Of a DNA stretch of 64,000 nucleotides, positions 49,995 through 62,944 are shown piece by piece (the stretch's first letter is position 1; each line of letters starts with the position of its first letter). A model generated the notes under the pieces. The model did no database searches. It saw only the letters and a program-made list of their open reading frames with translations, and had not been told where the DNA came from. The stretch comes from Paragonimus westermani. Taxonomy: Eukaryota; Platyhelminthes; Trematoda; Plagiorchiida; Troglotrematidae. The translations under genes were made by a program, and so were the position numbers. The stretch spans positions 1 through 64,000 of the forward strand of contig QNGE01001696.1 in the NCBI GenBank assembly GCA_008508345.1. Reading direction: 5' to 3'.

Positions 49995-50202
49995 TCAAGT
50001 TGACCATCACTCACATTTGATCGCAGCCTTCGCATTCAAATAGACTTTACAGCCAGCCTCCTTCGAAAAGAAGCACTAGAATCGAGTTTCGCTCTCATTA
50101 GAGTTCGTCAGTAGTGCATATCCTCGCCACGGCCGGGATTTGAACTCCGGACATTCCAATCATGAGGCAACCGTGTTAACCACTGCGCCATTGGGATACC
50201 TC
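49995..50202 (-). repeat. SINE-S, best full-length copy
   Basis: Minus-strand copy of about 208 bases. Read 5' to 3' it begins AGGTATCCCAATGGCGCAG (box A TGGCGCAGTGG), then box B GGAGTTCAAATCCC, GTGGCGAGGATATGC, the ribozyme at 50073-50117, GAAGGAGGCTGGCTGTAAAG, and ends GCTGCGATCAAATGTGAGTG then ATGGTCAACTTG. This copy is closest to the apparent family consensus. Confidence 0.85.
50073..50117 (-). ncRNA. hammerhead ribozyme in SINE-S (near intact)
   Basis: On the minus strand, stem I GCACUA/UAGUGC is a perfect six base pairs, the core CUGACGA and GAAA are intact, and stem II CUCU/AGAG with loop AAUG is perfect apart from an A-C pair at the closing position 10.1/11.1. Stem III is the short ACUCGAUU, weakened by one change, and the cleavage triplet is UUC, with scission predicted between 50079 and 50078. 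The A-C closing pair likely lowers activity. Together with 34936-34980 this defines a complete family-level hammerhead. Confidence 0.8.
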
Positions 50203-51217
50203 ATCTACCACTCCGAATACTATGCCTTGTAATATATACGTGCGTCCTGCTCACAACCATCTGGAAGTTAGAGTATGGTGAAATACGAATCAGCTACTTC
50301 GGCTATAGCAGTGAATTTGATATACGATTCTCACACCCAAGATGGGATTTCCAATAACACTGTCGCATCAATTTTCGAAGAGTTACTCACATCATTTGCA
50401 TATTCGTGTTGCTGGTTTAAAGACTGCTCACCATCTAAATCTTTTGTGTGCTTTCTGATTAATTTGTTCCACTTTGTGGATAAACCTGTTGGCAGATTTA
50501 ATTAATCGCACACGCACAGGCACGATTTTTCCCCCACATATGAGACAAATGAAGGATTGTTGAAGCCTTTTCAGGGTTGCTAGGTTACCAAAAGCGTTAT
50601 CGTTTGGCGTCCTAACTCCACGATCTGAGTTGACGCTTTGGCGCTTGTGGCCATCCACTGCCCCACCCCACATTTCCTCCTATAGCTATGAGGAATAAAC
50701 TACCGTAGAAATGGTATGAATAACATGCGCGCAACCGATCCGTTGACCTATTTGCAATGCTGATGACGACGAGACTCACATACCCTTGTAGTTTTTTAAA
50801 CCCTTGTTGTAGTGTTTTTACACAATTTACCGGGGTTCTGATGTTTAAAGCCTGTTTAACGCAACCGCCTTTCATTGTTTTATAATCTACTAATCCTGTT
50901 ACCCAGGCTTTTCATCATGTTAAGGTGAACTGGTTCCATATGAATTGTACCATTGCTTTATGACTTGTTGAGTTCAGTCACTAAGTTCATGCTACCGTAG
51001 CAAACAGAACACGCTGGTCGATGGAGACCACTTTGAGTGATATTTATTGATAGATGCTGGTAAACAACGGTTGTCGTGCCCCTGGTCCGACGGCTGTTGA
51101 CAGTAGTGATTTGGACAAAAGCAACTCACCGGGATGTTGCTACTTGTAACATCCTTCCTTTCATGAGAGAAAACCGTTTACTTTCGCGTTAAGCAATCGA
51201 TTTCGTATCATCTTTAG

Positions 51218-51282
51218 GCAAGTCTTTATTGAGCGCAAGTATTCTGTTCGGTCAACGACATTTCTATTTATGCGCACTGGTG
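51218..51282 (+). CDS. candidate internal exon (21 codons), unknown protein
   Basis: A strong acceptor (CGATTTCGTATCATCTTTAG, ending at 51217) and donor GGTG|GTGAGT (GT at 51283). The segment reads QVFIERKYSVRSTTFLFMRT and a final G, entering phase 2 and leaving phase 1, the phase needed to join the segment starting at 57918. No family recognised. Confidence 0.32.
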
Positions 51283-51799
51283 GTGAGTACAGTCAGTTCC
51301 ATTTCGTCACTTTGACTATGGCTACTCAAATATACCGCGTTCCTTAAATAAAATGTGGGTTGTTTCTTTTCGTAATTCGCTAGTACCCAAGTCAAACTAT
51401 GGGGATAACTTGTAAATGGTACCCACACCTTTTCTGGAGTTTAATGCCTTACGAAAAGTTTTTAAGGTGTGCGCCACACAAAGCAGCCATCTTGCGTACA
51501 AACGCGAACGCGCAATGCCCAAAAGACAGTGTGTACGGGTGTGCTGGCACAATCGGGGTCACTGCTGGTGGTTAACTACTGTTTCGGGCCAGTTTCTTGG
51601 TACCACAATTGCCAGGTTTCCGAAACTTGTCTGGGGTTCCCTACCATTTTGGTGTATCTCTATGGAAACTTGGTATTTTCTGGGAGAGAGCAAATGGGCT
51701 GCACAGATGAGGCTAGTACATCAAAACTGTTTTGTGTCCTCAAGAAATAGATAGAACTCATGGTGTATGGACCGAATTTTCAAACAGAAACTCAGGTAA

Positions 51800-54700
51800 A
51801 TGAGGTCCTTAAAACAACTGGCGGTCAGCATATTTCTCCTAGATTGTCAGATGGGCACTTTTAGATCACAGACTCACTTCATGCTCTTTTATCTGGAAGA
51901 TTAAAAACAGTCATTTGTGTTGTCTGCATCACTGCAAGTTCTACATCGCTTGCCAGACAACCCATCAAAAGCCGTCTGAGTGGGAACGCTGCACCGCCGA
52001 GGCTATTGGAATCAGGTTACCTGACCCAGTATTATGTCACTAAGAGCGGTATGTTCAGGTGCTGCAACTACAGTGATTATAAATCCACCAAAGTGATGGC
52101 TTGTATATGTGGTCGAACCAGTAGACGAGAATGACGTGATAAACTAATCAAATCATCTCTAAATGATTGTCCATTGACCTAGTTTCTCTGTAATTGTCCG
52201 GTCGATACCTCGATGAAACCCTGTTAACTCCTTATATAATTGTATTGGCCTGAAAATGAACTATCAAAAATACACGTTCGCCCATGTCTTTAAACCCAAG
52301 TGTCATCAACAGTTTCACTCCACGCTAGTCACATTGCTACTACTTCATATTTGAACGTGTGCAAGAATCGTTTCTGCCTGTCAGTGTATGTCACTCCCAA
52401 AGCAGTGTTCCATTGAGCCCAGAATATTTTGGTAGCGCGGTAACGACATTCTTTTCCAAAAGCTACAGTAATAACACAGTAAGCTTACAAAGGGTGCATC
52501 CAATTATTTACGATTTCTGAAGACTTCCAGTGTTTCTGCAGCGCCACCACTGTTCCCAGTTCTACGACACCCATTTATCCTGACCAGCGAACAACTTTAG
52601 TTGGGAGATGGTAGGCTGAATTCCATCTGAAAAGCCTACACATGGAGACGAAAACCGCCCCAGTAGAATTCCATGACCACCTTATGTACCGTAATGAGGT
52701 AATACGTGGTGCTCTCTTACCTTGGTTGGACACTTTTGGTGCATCAAATGAACATTCCTTGCAACAGACCGTAGCTTGGCTTGCTCGTTACAAAGCGACC
52801 GTTAGTTCGGACATTCCGTCATATTTTTGTCTTCGGCAATTCAATAATCCCCATTTTTTGTGAGTTTAATATCGGGAATGCCCGTTATCCGCTGAAAAAG
52901 CTTAGTCCATGGAAAAAGTAACCACGCCTTCGTCACATGCAATATATTAAGGTGGGAGTTGACTTACTGAAAAATGTTGGTTCATTATCATCCTGTAAAC
53001 ACGAAAATCAACATGGCATGCACCACCTTCTAAATGCAAGTGTTCATTTCTTGATGACTAACCATTAGGGTTTTTCGTTCTGGGCTTAATCTTAATAACG
53101 CTTCCACCGGTAGGATTAGGGTGGGGTTGTCGTTTCTGCGTCGGTTTTTTAATATTTTCCCCTTCTGAAGATCATACGGACAAATTCTCTATTCATCCAG
53201 TCCGTCCAGATTAGTGTTCTTTTCACCGAACCAAATAAAATCTCATCGAACGTGATTTTTAACTCAGTTAGAGGTGATGTATATTTAGCGTACGCCTTAT
53301 TACGATAAATTTCCTTGCCGTCCCTTTCGCCTTGCTCATGCAGCTGTAATTTTTCTTATGGCCACTTGTATTTGTGAAAACTGTGAAATCTAGCCGTTTT
53401 CTTTCTGTCATTTCGCTGTATTTTGGCAAAATGTGTACAAGACAAGTGCAAAATACGATGTCAGTTGCACAGCTATGCATTTACATTCAGACTACTGATC
53501 AGTACGTGCGGAAACTCCAATGTCTACCTAACTGTAGCGCCTATCCCGGTCCCAATACGGCTGGCATCCACGCGACCTACTAGTTTGGAACAATTCTTCT
53601 GTCTAAAATCAGCATAACAACTTCGGCTGTGCATGAGATTTAATCGTAACCACTTTCCATCTTTATCATGACTGCGCACCAAAAAAACTTACTTTTGAAG
53701 CTAGCATTTTGTTATAATGACTTATGCAGGCCTGCAGTGATTATACGTAAACCACAATTATTGCTAACGTCACTCTGCATGGATAGTTACATAATTTTGT
53801 CTCGAAGTGTGTACCACCCATTGCTATCAATATCCGTTCCATCCACAGAATTTGGACCATTTTGTACGGTGTATAGCCTTAAGCATAATGCACCACCGTT
53901 AGCAATAAACTATAAGCAAACAGGGAATCATATATGTTGGGTAATTGCCACTCTTATATCCGGAAGTTAAGTTACTGGTATCATATTTTATCGGTGTTGC
54001 CAGAGATGTGCGGCATACTAAACTTATTCTTTATAAGCTGTTGTTTACAGCGTGTTGCGCATAGTACAGCCCGGAAACCGTTAAGCTTAACAGAATACTC
54101 ATGGCCTATCACAGTTGAAATCTTTACCAAGCGCTGATATCACCATTTTGGTTGTGATCGTTTGAACAGGTCTGCTTTCCAAACATGTGCTTCACTGTAC
54201 TGTCTATGCAAGCCGCTTGCCGCCTATTGATTGGGCAAGCCCACCCAAAACTGACAGGAAGTGGAGAATTGTTCCCCAGTCTGAGTCATATCTCCCCGGA
54301 CGCCAGTAAACTCTCCAACATCGTAACCTTTGTCAGCTAATCTTAGCCGCTCGTCTTGTGTCTTGGAGATTGGACCCGCTGAACGGGAGGCAAATGACAG
54401 CTCAATGTAGAAACTTGTGGATAACAGCCAACTGGGATATCTAAATGAGACAATCCTTTACACGACGCAACGCTAGTCGACGCTTTCCAATTTGCGCGCA
54501 AGTGTAGCTAGTACAATCTATAACTTAGTTAGTGTTGCCACCATTCAGCTTCTTGTGTTTTGAGGTAAGCGCGTGTGTGAACTGGTTTTAACAGTGAGTG
54601 AAACTGTTGATCGCTACAAAATGAACACCACTCAAAATTAACATTAATCACCAAAATGCGAATTAACTTCACAGTTAACTTTAGATTCAGCATGCCTCCA
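51800..54700. other. no firmly supported feature
   Basis: AT-rich. An open frame at 52642-52863 is followed by a donor-like GTGAGT at 52860, but no convincing acceptor precedes it. Confidence 0.35.
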
Positions 54701-54739
54701 CTTCCCCAGTAATAAATCTCCCTTCTCAGACGGTTAGGT

Positions 54740-54850
54740 AAACCATGGCTTTCATGTATCTACTGCGGACGTGTTGACTAGTGCTACATTGGCCATGCAC
54801 CAGGAACGGTCGAATCGTCGTATAGTTTATGTGCACCTGGCCATGTAGTT
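54740..54850 (+). pseudogene. possible PLE GIY-YIG remnant
   Basis: The plus strand reads YCGRVD, stop, CYIGHAPGTVE and then CAPGHVVFG. The spacing resembles C-x-C...YIG-T-R-T-V-E in PLE endonucleases. No flanking blocks support it. Confidence 0.2.
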
Positions 54851-56169
54851 TTTGGGTAGATATCTAAAAGCACGTAGAGGAAATTTGTTTGGTTGTGACA
54901 CTGTCTAATTTAAACGTGGGGAGGGTGGACATGAACAACACTTACTAAGCTGAAGGACATATAGCTACGTACCCGAACTTCCAAGCGAATCTTCTGTATG
55001 CCTGTCCACAGTATTCTGTCATTCCGTCAACTCATTCTAAAGACGGGACAAATGAGTAGTTTGTAATTTGTGACCTGACACATGCGCTTAACGAGCTCAA
55101 AAGAGCTTTCACTCCCTCTACGACTTGTACAGCAGTCGAATACTGATAGAAGTATGTACAAACCTGTCAGACAGACCCAGCTGAGATATGAGTCAGCCGA
55201 GTAGTCTGGGTGACCGCGTTCTGAAGTCAGACCACGCGCGTTTGTCAGACGTGGAATCAGCGAAGCGGATTGCCGACAGGCATGATCTATTATTCACGGG
55301 GATACGAAGTAAAACGAAGTACGGGCACGTGTTCATTAAACCCTAAGGTACACACACTTTCAGACGATGCCGTGCATGCAAGAATGGTTCTCACCGGCCT
55401 GTCGCTGACGTGGTGTGTACTTGAGCAATGTGAAGTACTTCTCCCAGTGGATGAATCAAATCGGTCAGTCCGTCTGTCATTTCAGTTACCAGGTTCAGTG
55501 ATAGAAGAAGCGTCACAGCTCTTACCATCGCTTTCAGCATGTTATGGGTCGTTACTTCCATTAAGTATCTTTCGATGAACTTTTATAATATCAGCGGTAA
55601 TTCAGTGTGATGTTGATATTTTTCAAAGCACAAAAATAACACCTTGTCTACGCTGAAACACTTACGCACTGATGATATCACCTCGCCTGGTGATGAGACG
55701 TTTGCAACCTAAATGCCAAGCTCGGTGAACATATCAATACCAAAATCACCCTGAATTTCTACAATCAGTAGTGTGTAGATAAACCGTACATCAAAACATG
55801 TGGTGACAGCTAGCTGTAACCGTCGGACAAATCCAACTGGAAACTGCTAGTGAGATTATCAGTTTGGTACTGGACAAAATGATTTCGGTAGACTGATTGT
55901 ATATGGACAAGCTATATAAATTAAACAAGGAATACTTCTTGTCATCCAAAATGATTTTAAGTTACCCTGTGCCCCCTCGCGTTGTCATGACAGTGGACAG
56001 GAAAAGAGACGATAATAGCTGAAGTCAAGTACATAAATTTTCGATAGCACTGTGAAGTGGATAGATCATCTTTCGCCCAATCTTGCATTAGACGGTTTGT
56101 TTTCAACGAGTTTCTCAATAATTCAAATTTATGCTCTCTGGTATCAGATGACAACCAAGTAGGCTCGGT

Positions 56170-56960
56170 CATCTTGTTATACCAACCTCCCCCCGGCTTG
56201 CTGTGTCTCTGCCGTGTTTTTCACCACACACAAACTATTGTGTGCGCGGGGGCTGAGGGTTGACATTTTTTACGTGCCTGACCTCACTACCCAGCATCTG
56301 AGTCATTCCATCCCGACCAGCGTTTCTCCAACCCTTTCAGGACGTACGTGATGGTCGTTGAGACTTGCCGATGAACGACGGATGGGGACAAATTCTCGGT
56401 GACCAAGGCGCTCACTGGCGCGATGACTAGGTGATTGATACGGATCATTCGTCATCAGTATGATATGTACATGGGTGATAGAGGTAGCCTGTGCATAGAC
56501 GTGGAAAACGGGGCGAAAGCGCGAAACTGTTTTACGTGATCGGTTTCACCGTACGCCACTACCCTCCTCCTGCCTCTGCACTGCCCTCCCTGGCTGACTG
56601 CACACGGTGCGACGTTGCCAATCAAGATCGTCCGGACTCGTGGTTGCGTGTTTTGCACCTAGATGCTTTCGAAAATCAGAGAGAGGGTCGTGGAAACCTA
56701 CACTGACAACTAGTCGTTAAGTTTGTCACGTGTTTCGTACCTGTTCCTCCGTACCTAAAAGTGTCATTCCGTCCCGTCGAGCTACGTTCGGTCTAGTAAC
56801 GAAAAGGGCATGCCCTCTCAAACGGCTACATCTCAGACGCAGATTGCACGGGATACATCCGGCTGAATCATACGTGACGTTATTTATGTCCCAGTCTGTC
56901 TAATTACCAAGGTCGCGTAGGTGGGTCTGCTGACGTTTGTTTGAAGTAGTGCAAATTAGG
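56170..56960. other. GC- and CpG-rich segment of unknown origin
   Basis: About 800 bases with clearly higher GC than the surroundings, open frames on both strands and no recognisable domain. A smaller region of similar character runs about 55050-55590 and contains a 102-codon plus-strand frame (55270-55578). These may be parts of an unrecognised repeat or a CpG-rich regulatory region. Confidence 0.4.
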
Positions 56961-57917
56961 CAAGTGACAGTTACCTCCAAACCTAATTGGGGCCGTGCAC
57001 TTTTGTATTAGTTTCTACACCCTAGTGACAAAGTTTAATGACATTTCTGTGACATCCCCAATGGAGTTTGCCATGGAAACTTAAGTCGGTGTGGTGGACA
57101 GGCAAAAGGTGATTTACAGGTCGGAATCCCTTTACACATAAAAGAAAAGTATATTTACCCATTCATGTAACTCCTATGTAAAATGTCCTTACAAATGTCA
57201 GTCATCATTTGGTTCCTTCTTGTTAATACCCGTAGCAGCTGTAAACTAGGTGCCATGATTCTGATCGACGAGTTGCTATTTGTCAGCACGGTTCAGTGGA
57301 ACTCACTTGCCAGTTGAAGTGAAACAGATAGCTATGACGTTTTCATTTCAGAATGATCACTGTGGATGCCACCAAGTTGAGTTATTACCTATCACTTTTA
57401 CCCCGTGCGATTGTGAACCATGTTAGTTCATCGGGTCAACATTAGTTGTATATTGGCCTATAGATGCTGAGAAGTTGACACAAATTCTGATGTCAGGAAT
57501 ATGAGATAAAGCACTACGTTTGTTCTCTGCTTTAGTACTGCAACTTCAAAAATAACTAGCGTGATCAGTGATCTCTTCGAAGTTGTTCAACAATGTCAAT
57601 GTAATCAGTGCGCTAAGTTGTAAAAAGCAGATGTAAATTAGATAAGTAGCGTACGTTTTATACTGAAATCCTTGACTTAACCATTAGCAACGTAACGGAG
57701 GTTTACTGCACCAAGTTTACGGAATACGTGGAATTTGTGTGAAGACAGACAGAACCGACTAAATGGTAGATAGTCCGATTGTGTCAAAGATATCGGATCC
57801 ATCATTCCGATCACCGGTTGGAGAACAATCGAGTAGGCATGAAAAACTGGGGACAAATCGGAATGCGCAATTCTTAACTCTAAAGCGTTGACTGGTGTTT
57901 CACTTTTTATGACCTAG

Positions 57918-58252
57918 TAAGACGGGACGAGTTGGAAGTAAGCTCGGAGAACAGACTGTTGGTATATCAGTCGAAAGTTTTAACTACTTCAGCAGTCAGT
58001 CCAATAGAAGTCGCTGTATATACCGATCAAATCTGCTGCTCTGATTGCATGACATCATGGCACTTTTGCGATTTTGTAGCAATGACTGCACACAGCCGTT
58101 ACATTCGGTTTAATTTGACGAGTCGAATGTGGTTCTTAAATAAGATGTCCTCATCCCCAATTTCAACGGGTACACGTGAGCCACAAATCCCACTTTCTGA
58201 ATTCATAAACCAAACAGGAAATATCGATGAGGTTAACAAGTTTGCTTTCAAG
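57918..58252 (+). CDS. candidate large exon (about 111 codons), unknown protein
   Basis: Acceptor TTTCACTTTTTATGACCTAG ends at 57917. The frame is open for over 110 codons to a stop at 58256-58258. It reads RRDELEVSSENRLLVYQS, then a cysteine-rich block TDQICCSDCMTSWHFCD, and later SEFINQTGNIDEVNKFAF. The right end is unclear: a donor-like GTGAGC at about 58176, AAG|GTCTGA at 58253, or a terminal exon ending at the stop. No AATAAA lies close downstream. Entry phase 1 matches the exit of 51218-51282. No family recognised. Confidence 0.33.
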
Positions 58253-58376
58253 GTCTGATCAGTTCCACTCAATCAGACTATCGTGCGCACGTAAAATAAT
58301 TCACCTTACACAAAGCCAAACTACTGAGTTACAAATCTATTAAGCTACTGGCGTGTGTGAAATACACTGCAGATAC

Positions 58377-58559
58377 CTGACAGTTTGTCCATCACAACCA
58401 GATGTTCTTTTAAAGGGTGAAGTTCAAAACACCAATCCACATCATCTGTCTCTACGTAACACCGTACTACTCGCAGGACCTCACTATTCACCTCCTTTCG
58501 TGCATTTGTAAGCACCTTCCTTGAAGGGAGAACATGCACGTGAACATTTTGTGGAATCT
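58377..58559 (-). CDS. candidate internal exon on minus strand (60 codons), unknown protein
   Basis: On the minus strand, AG at 58561-58560 and donor GTCAG|GTATCT (GT at 58376) bound 60 open codons reading IPQNVHVHVLPSRKVLT near the start and DDVDWCFELHPLKEHLVV then MDKLS at the end. Composition is strongly protein-like, but the acceptor has a poor pyrimidine tract. It lies only 120 bases from the plus-strand candidate at 57918-58252, so the two would belong to different genes or one is spurious. Confidence 0.33.
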
Positions 58560-61502
58560 CTGTTATTGCCGAGGTGTTATTAAACTTATGCACAGAATGA
58601 CCGAAGGCAAAGTGATTCCACCATGTAGCTGCTGCAGGTCAGTTAGGTCGACAGGTATTGTAGAAACTTCCGAAATTGTACTATTCTTCGAGTTTTGGTC
58701 ACGACTAAAATGTAATTTTCTTGTTGGCAGTTAGCATGCTTTATTCCATTGAAACTCATTCCTCCTCGTTACATACCAAGAAATGTGGAAACTGACTGAG
58801 TTTGCTAACCAGGATCAATTAACCAAACCATAGGTGTATCGAAACGAACTTATTTTGCCCTACGCGCATTACATCGTAGAGCGAGAAAGCGTACGGAGTA
58901 AATATTTCCACCTAATCTATTTATCTAATATCTATCTAATTGATGGGCCATACCAGCCTAGCTAAGCATTGTGGACAATAGCTGTGAAAGATTGTGCACT
59001 CTTCAACCCAGGCTTGGTTGTGCTTGGACCTATATGTCCAACCCATGTGTTTTGTGCATGCTCGCACTGTTGCTTTGTCTTACTCAATTCTTGCTTTCCT
59101 AAATCAGAAAATCACCCAAATATAAAATTCAGTTCAACCTATATTTTTCGGTATTAAATACATGATATACAGTAAAATACGATTTCCATTGGCGGTTCTG
59201 TTGCATATAATCTTTATCCATACATTTATTGGGAACTGATTCATTGTAGCAGCCCCAACATTTCTAGTACGTGTACAATTCGTTGTGCATAGCAAGCAAG
59301 CCCTTGAGTGCATTTGAAACAGAGGAAGGAAACCAAAGGGAACATTCAAATTCATTCACACAAAAATGAAAACAAGTCTTATTTAGCACCATTAGTTTTT
59401 TACTGTTTCTCTCTGAGTGTGAATAGTACTAAAGCGGAGAGGTACGTGAAATACTTTCATTGTGTGTGTTGTGCATTTGGATCTTACAGTCTAGTCTGTC
59501 TAGCTGCGTCAGTCATAGTACAGCGTTCTGATTGATTTTGCAAAGACCACTTTTTACACATCAGTTGATGAATGTGAATTCAGAGTCTAGTTCGAACAAT
59601 TCCGTAACGGAAATGTAATTCTAAATGACAAGATTCTCGATACAGTTTGCATCAGTCGTTCTTTTTTAAATTTTTTCTCTTTACATTTAATCGTTGTCCG
59701 TTGCTCTGATAAAGTCCAGTAGCAACCTATTTAACCACCAGTTTTGTGTACGGATCCCTAAATCTTCCGGGTACATTGAAAAGACAAACTGTAAGGCATT
59801 TACTATTTTACGCTATATAATCCGCGTATGCTAGACAAACTCCTACCAGCTGCTACTGATCTCTGCACTTAGAGTACAGTGTACCCGTACACGTGTTATG
59901 GTTGACAGCGGGGACATTACAGTGTGCCGCTTCTTAAACTGCTACATGATACGCCTGTGGAATACAGAAAAATGCACAGAATGAAATTGTCGTGAATGAT
60001 ATGTGGGAAATTCTTGCAAGGAACAACATCTGAAGAGGTTGCTTGCTGTAGATTATGTGCGATAGGGTGAGGTTCCCGACACTCAGATACGACAGCTGAA
60101 TGCGTCTGGAACGCCAAATAAACAACCATAAATTTAGTAGTTCTGGCTGTTAATTATACACTGTCTATATGGAGATGATCTATGACCTGTTATGTTTTCA
60201 TCTGTTTAGTTACTTGCCTCTAGTCGGTCCTGAATGTTACCACATCTGTAACTGCTCTATCGGACATGACGTATTTCCCGTGTCAGGAGTTAAGCTTTAC
60301 CAATGGACCAATTTACTGTTTGTCTACACGTTTTTCGAAACGCTTCCTCATGGCTGAGGTCATATTCAGGTTGCAAATTCATTGTAAGATACACTATGTC
60401 ATTCCCAGAAGTATTGATGGCCTTAGTTCTAATATACCAGCCGGGAGAAAACTGATCACGTCCCATGGAACGCTAGCTTCAGAGGAAGTGAGAATTTACA
60501 TAATGGGTGGGTTCGATCTGATTAAGTTAGTAAGTTCGTGGGTTAAATAGACGCATCTGACAGTCTTGTCGCCCAGTGATGACTAATCATTTTAGTCATT
60601 TATTCCATGCGTATGCCAAAAGGCTAACACCGAACTCCACTAGGTTAACACATGGCATGATGAACACGATCAGATGCGTGATTTGGTCACACAACGATTT
60701 GACATGTCAGCCCCTTAAGTTTCGTGACACTGCTAACCCTTCTGATGAATCCATCACGTCGGACAGTACTGCATACATAACACAGGCACACACGTGGGCG
60801 CATCTGAGGCCCACACGAAAGACGTCAATGTAGACTGACATGTGATTTAGTCTGCCGTGTCTCCGGTGGGTAGTATGTGTAGCCTGTTCGGCATTTGTAG
60901 CTTTCGGTTACATTTTCCGACTCTCGTCTTGCTCGCTTGTTTGACAGAAAGAGACAACACGAATAAACATGAGACTAGGAACTTCTTGCCTATGGAACGA
61001 TACAGTCCTAACAGGGGAGTAAGCGGTCATTCCATTTTATTCCACTAGACATAAAACCTCGCTCAATCACAAATTCCAGTTGTCGAAACCTAACTACACG
61101 GTAGTCGCGTAGATGCTACTTGACTGCAGTTTGTATAAATATGATTTGTCATAGTTTTCCACCAAGAAGTTACCCTCCTTTCCCAAAGAATAACAACCTG
61201 AAATAGAATCGGTTTTAATTAGTGGACTTCGCCTGCACGTTAATGATCGATCGACTAGTTCCATTGTGAGACATTTATGTTGCAGCAAACAGTGGTCGTT
61301 CAATGAATCGTGTCTGAATTAGTTAAACGTAAACTCAGTCAAACCAAAAGTATACTAATGCTACGATAGTTGAGACTAGACATTCCAGGAAGTGTTGTAC
61401 TTCGGTTCTGTCGCTGTAGTAATTACTGCCTAAGCGACAAGTTCAACGTCGTTTTCACTTTAGTACACCTGGCATGTATGTTGGCTTTGTAGATTTTTTC
61501 AG

Positions 61503-61592
61503 GATCGTCAGTCATGTTTGACCGTCGTAACGTGGTCACTTTGCTACGTTTTGATATGCACATGTTATCTCTGTTTGGTCTCTTTCTCCTCA
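61503..61592 (+). CDS. candidate internal exon (about 30 codons)
   Basis: One of the best splice pairs in the window: acceptor GGCTTTGTAGATTTTTTCAG ends at 61502 and donor CTCCTCA|GTGAGT has GT at 61593. Two frames are open: one reads SSVMFDRRNVVTLLRFD and ends in a hydrophobic run LSLFGLFLL (phase 1 to 1), the other is cysteine-rich and phase 0. The frame cannot be chosen from sequence alone. Confidence 0.35.
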
Positions 61593-62836
61593 GTGAGTAT
61601 CACTCGTCTTTGAGCAAAATCAGTTCACTGCCCAAATCGCAATTCGGACAACATTCATCTCGACTTATCAGTCATCCAAACATTGGGCTATGCTCGCATG
61701 TTATCGAAGCTCATACAGATTTTTCGAACAAGCGGTGAACTTTTAGTTGCTACTGTATTGTAGTGCTTATTCAGGTGGACTGTGCAGCTTTTAAGAACGG
61801 CTAGGGTATTCTCCGAAGAATAGTTTATACATCAACATGTTATTGTACCTAAGCCGTTGATGATGAGCAGAAGCAACCATACTGAAGCTCACTAGTTGTC
61901 ATTTTAGTCGAAAACATCCCTTCGCAAGTTAGCGTACACCAGCCAGTCAGTACTACGATACTCAAACCTAATTTGTTTCACAACCCGAAAATTTGTGTGC
62001 TTTCCAATTCTTCGTCTGACTTAATTTGAACTCAGCCAGTGAACGGAGTAAGTCGGAATTTTAGACACAAATCTACTGTCTTTCTTAGAATTCCTTCTTT
62101 AAAGTTGCTACCTTAAATTATTCCATTCTATCAAGTAGTGTGCAGTAAAATCTGAAGAGTTTAACTCCAAGGGTTGTTTGTAGTTAGGCTGTAGTGGCCT
62201 CTCAGGCGCCAGTTTGAACACGAAATTATAAAGGAGATACGGAATACAACCACCCATTTGACAAATTTTGCTTGCTTAATCGAACACTTGTACAACTGTG
62301 TTCTAATCAGGAAAACGTCTCGGCATAAAACTTCCATTAACTTATGATTACTGGTGTTATCTGGTCAATATATTATTCTTAGGTCTCAAATTTCTGGGGA
62401 ACACACATTTACACAGTTCATTACGTAGTGTCCGTACTATTGTTAACATGTAGGTACACCTTCGCTTGACAAGTAAGCGAACACCAAATCGAGCGAAAAA
62501 ACAGGGCGCATTGACGTTGGTCGTGCAACATGCCACCAATTTGTCTACACCCTACTTGTGTTCAATAGACTTCGAGGCCAGAACTAACCGATAGTCAGCC
62601 TAATGTGGATTGCTCTACTTAAAGGCTAAATATCTGTTTCTGATAAGTAGTTTTGTCTATTTTACGCAACACATGCGTCAGACAAAATTTTTGGTCTAGT
62701 TGAAAGACTAACACGGTTCATTCAAGTTTCTGTAGAGTGGAGAATTTACTCTTCAAATGCTTGTCTTGGATTTTTTGACCGAGAGAGTAATAAGTTCTGT
62801 TGCGGCTTCCAACGACCACTTTACTTTCATATCCAG

Positions 62837-62944
62837 CTCTACGGCTACTACGCAGCCTCGCTATGCTGGACTGTTGAAAGGGGTATACAGTTGTAATTAT
62901 TGCGGTCGATTTTCGCTGAGTTCAAATTCGCAACGACATATTGC
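62837..62944 (+). CDS. candidate exon with C2H2-zinc-finger-like segment
   Basis: A strong acceptor (CCACTTTACTTTCATATCCAG, ending at 62836) and donor ATTGC|GTATGA (GT at 62945) bound 35 codons ending GVYSCNYCGRFSLSSNSQRH then I. This resembles the finger Y-x-C-x-Y-C-x-R-S-F-S-x-S-S-N-x-Q-R-H of PRDM/MECOM-type proteins. Two deviations: only 11 residues separate the second Cys from the His instead of 12, and the conserved Leu is Ser. The second His would lie in the next exon, which I did not find. It could be a decayed or atypical finger. Confidence 0.35.

Noticed and set aside
51416..51754. Two overlapping plus-strand frames, one with a faint thioredoxin-like look (C-x...GFPTILVY)
   Set aside because: No CxxC active site, no convincing splice sites, and the resemblance covers too few residues.
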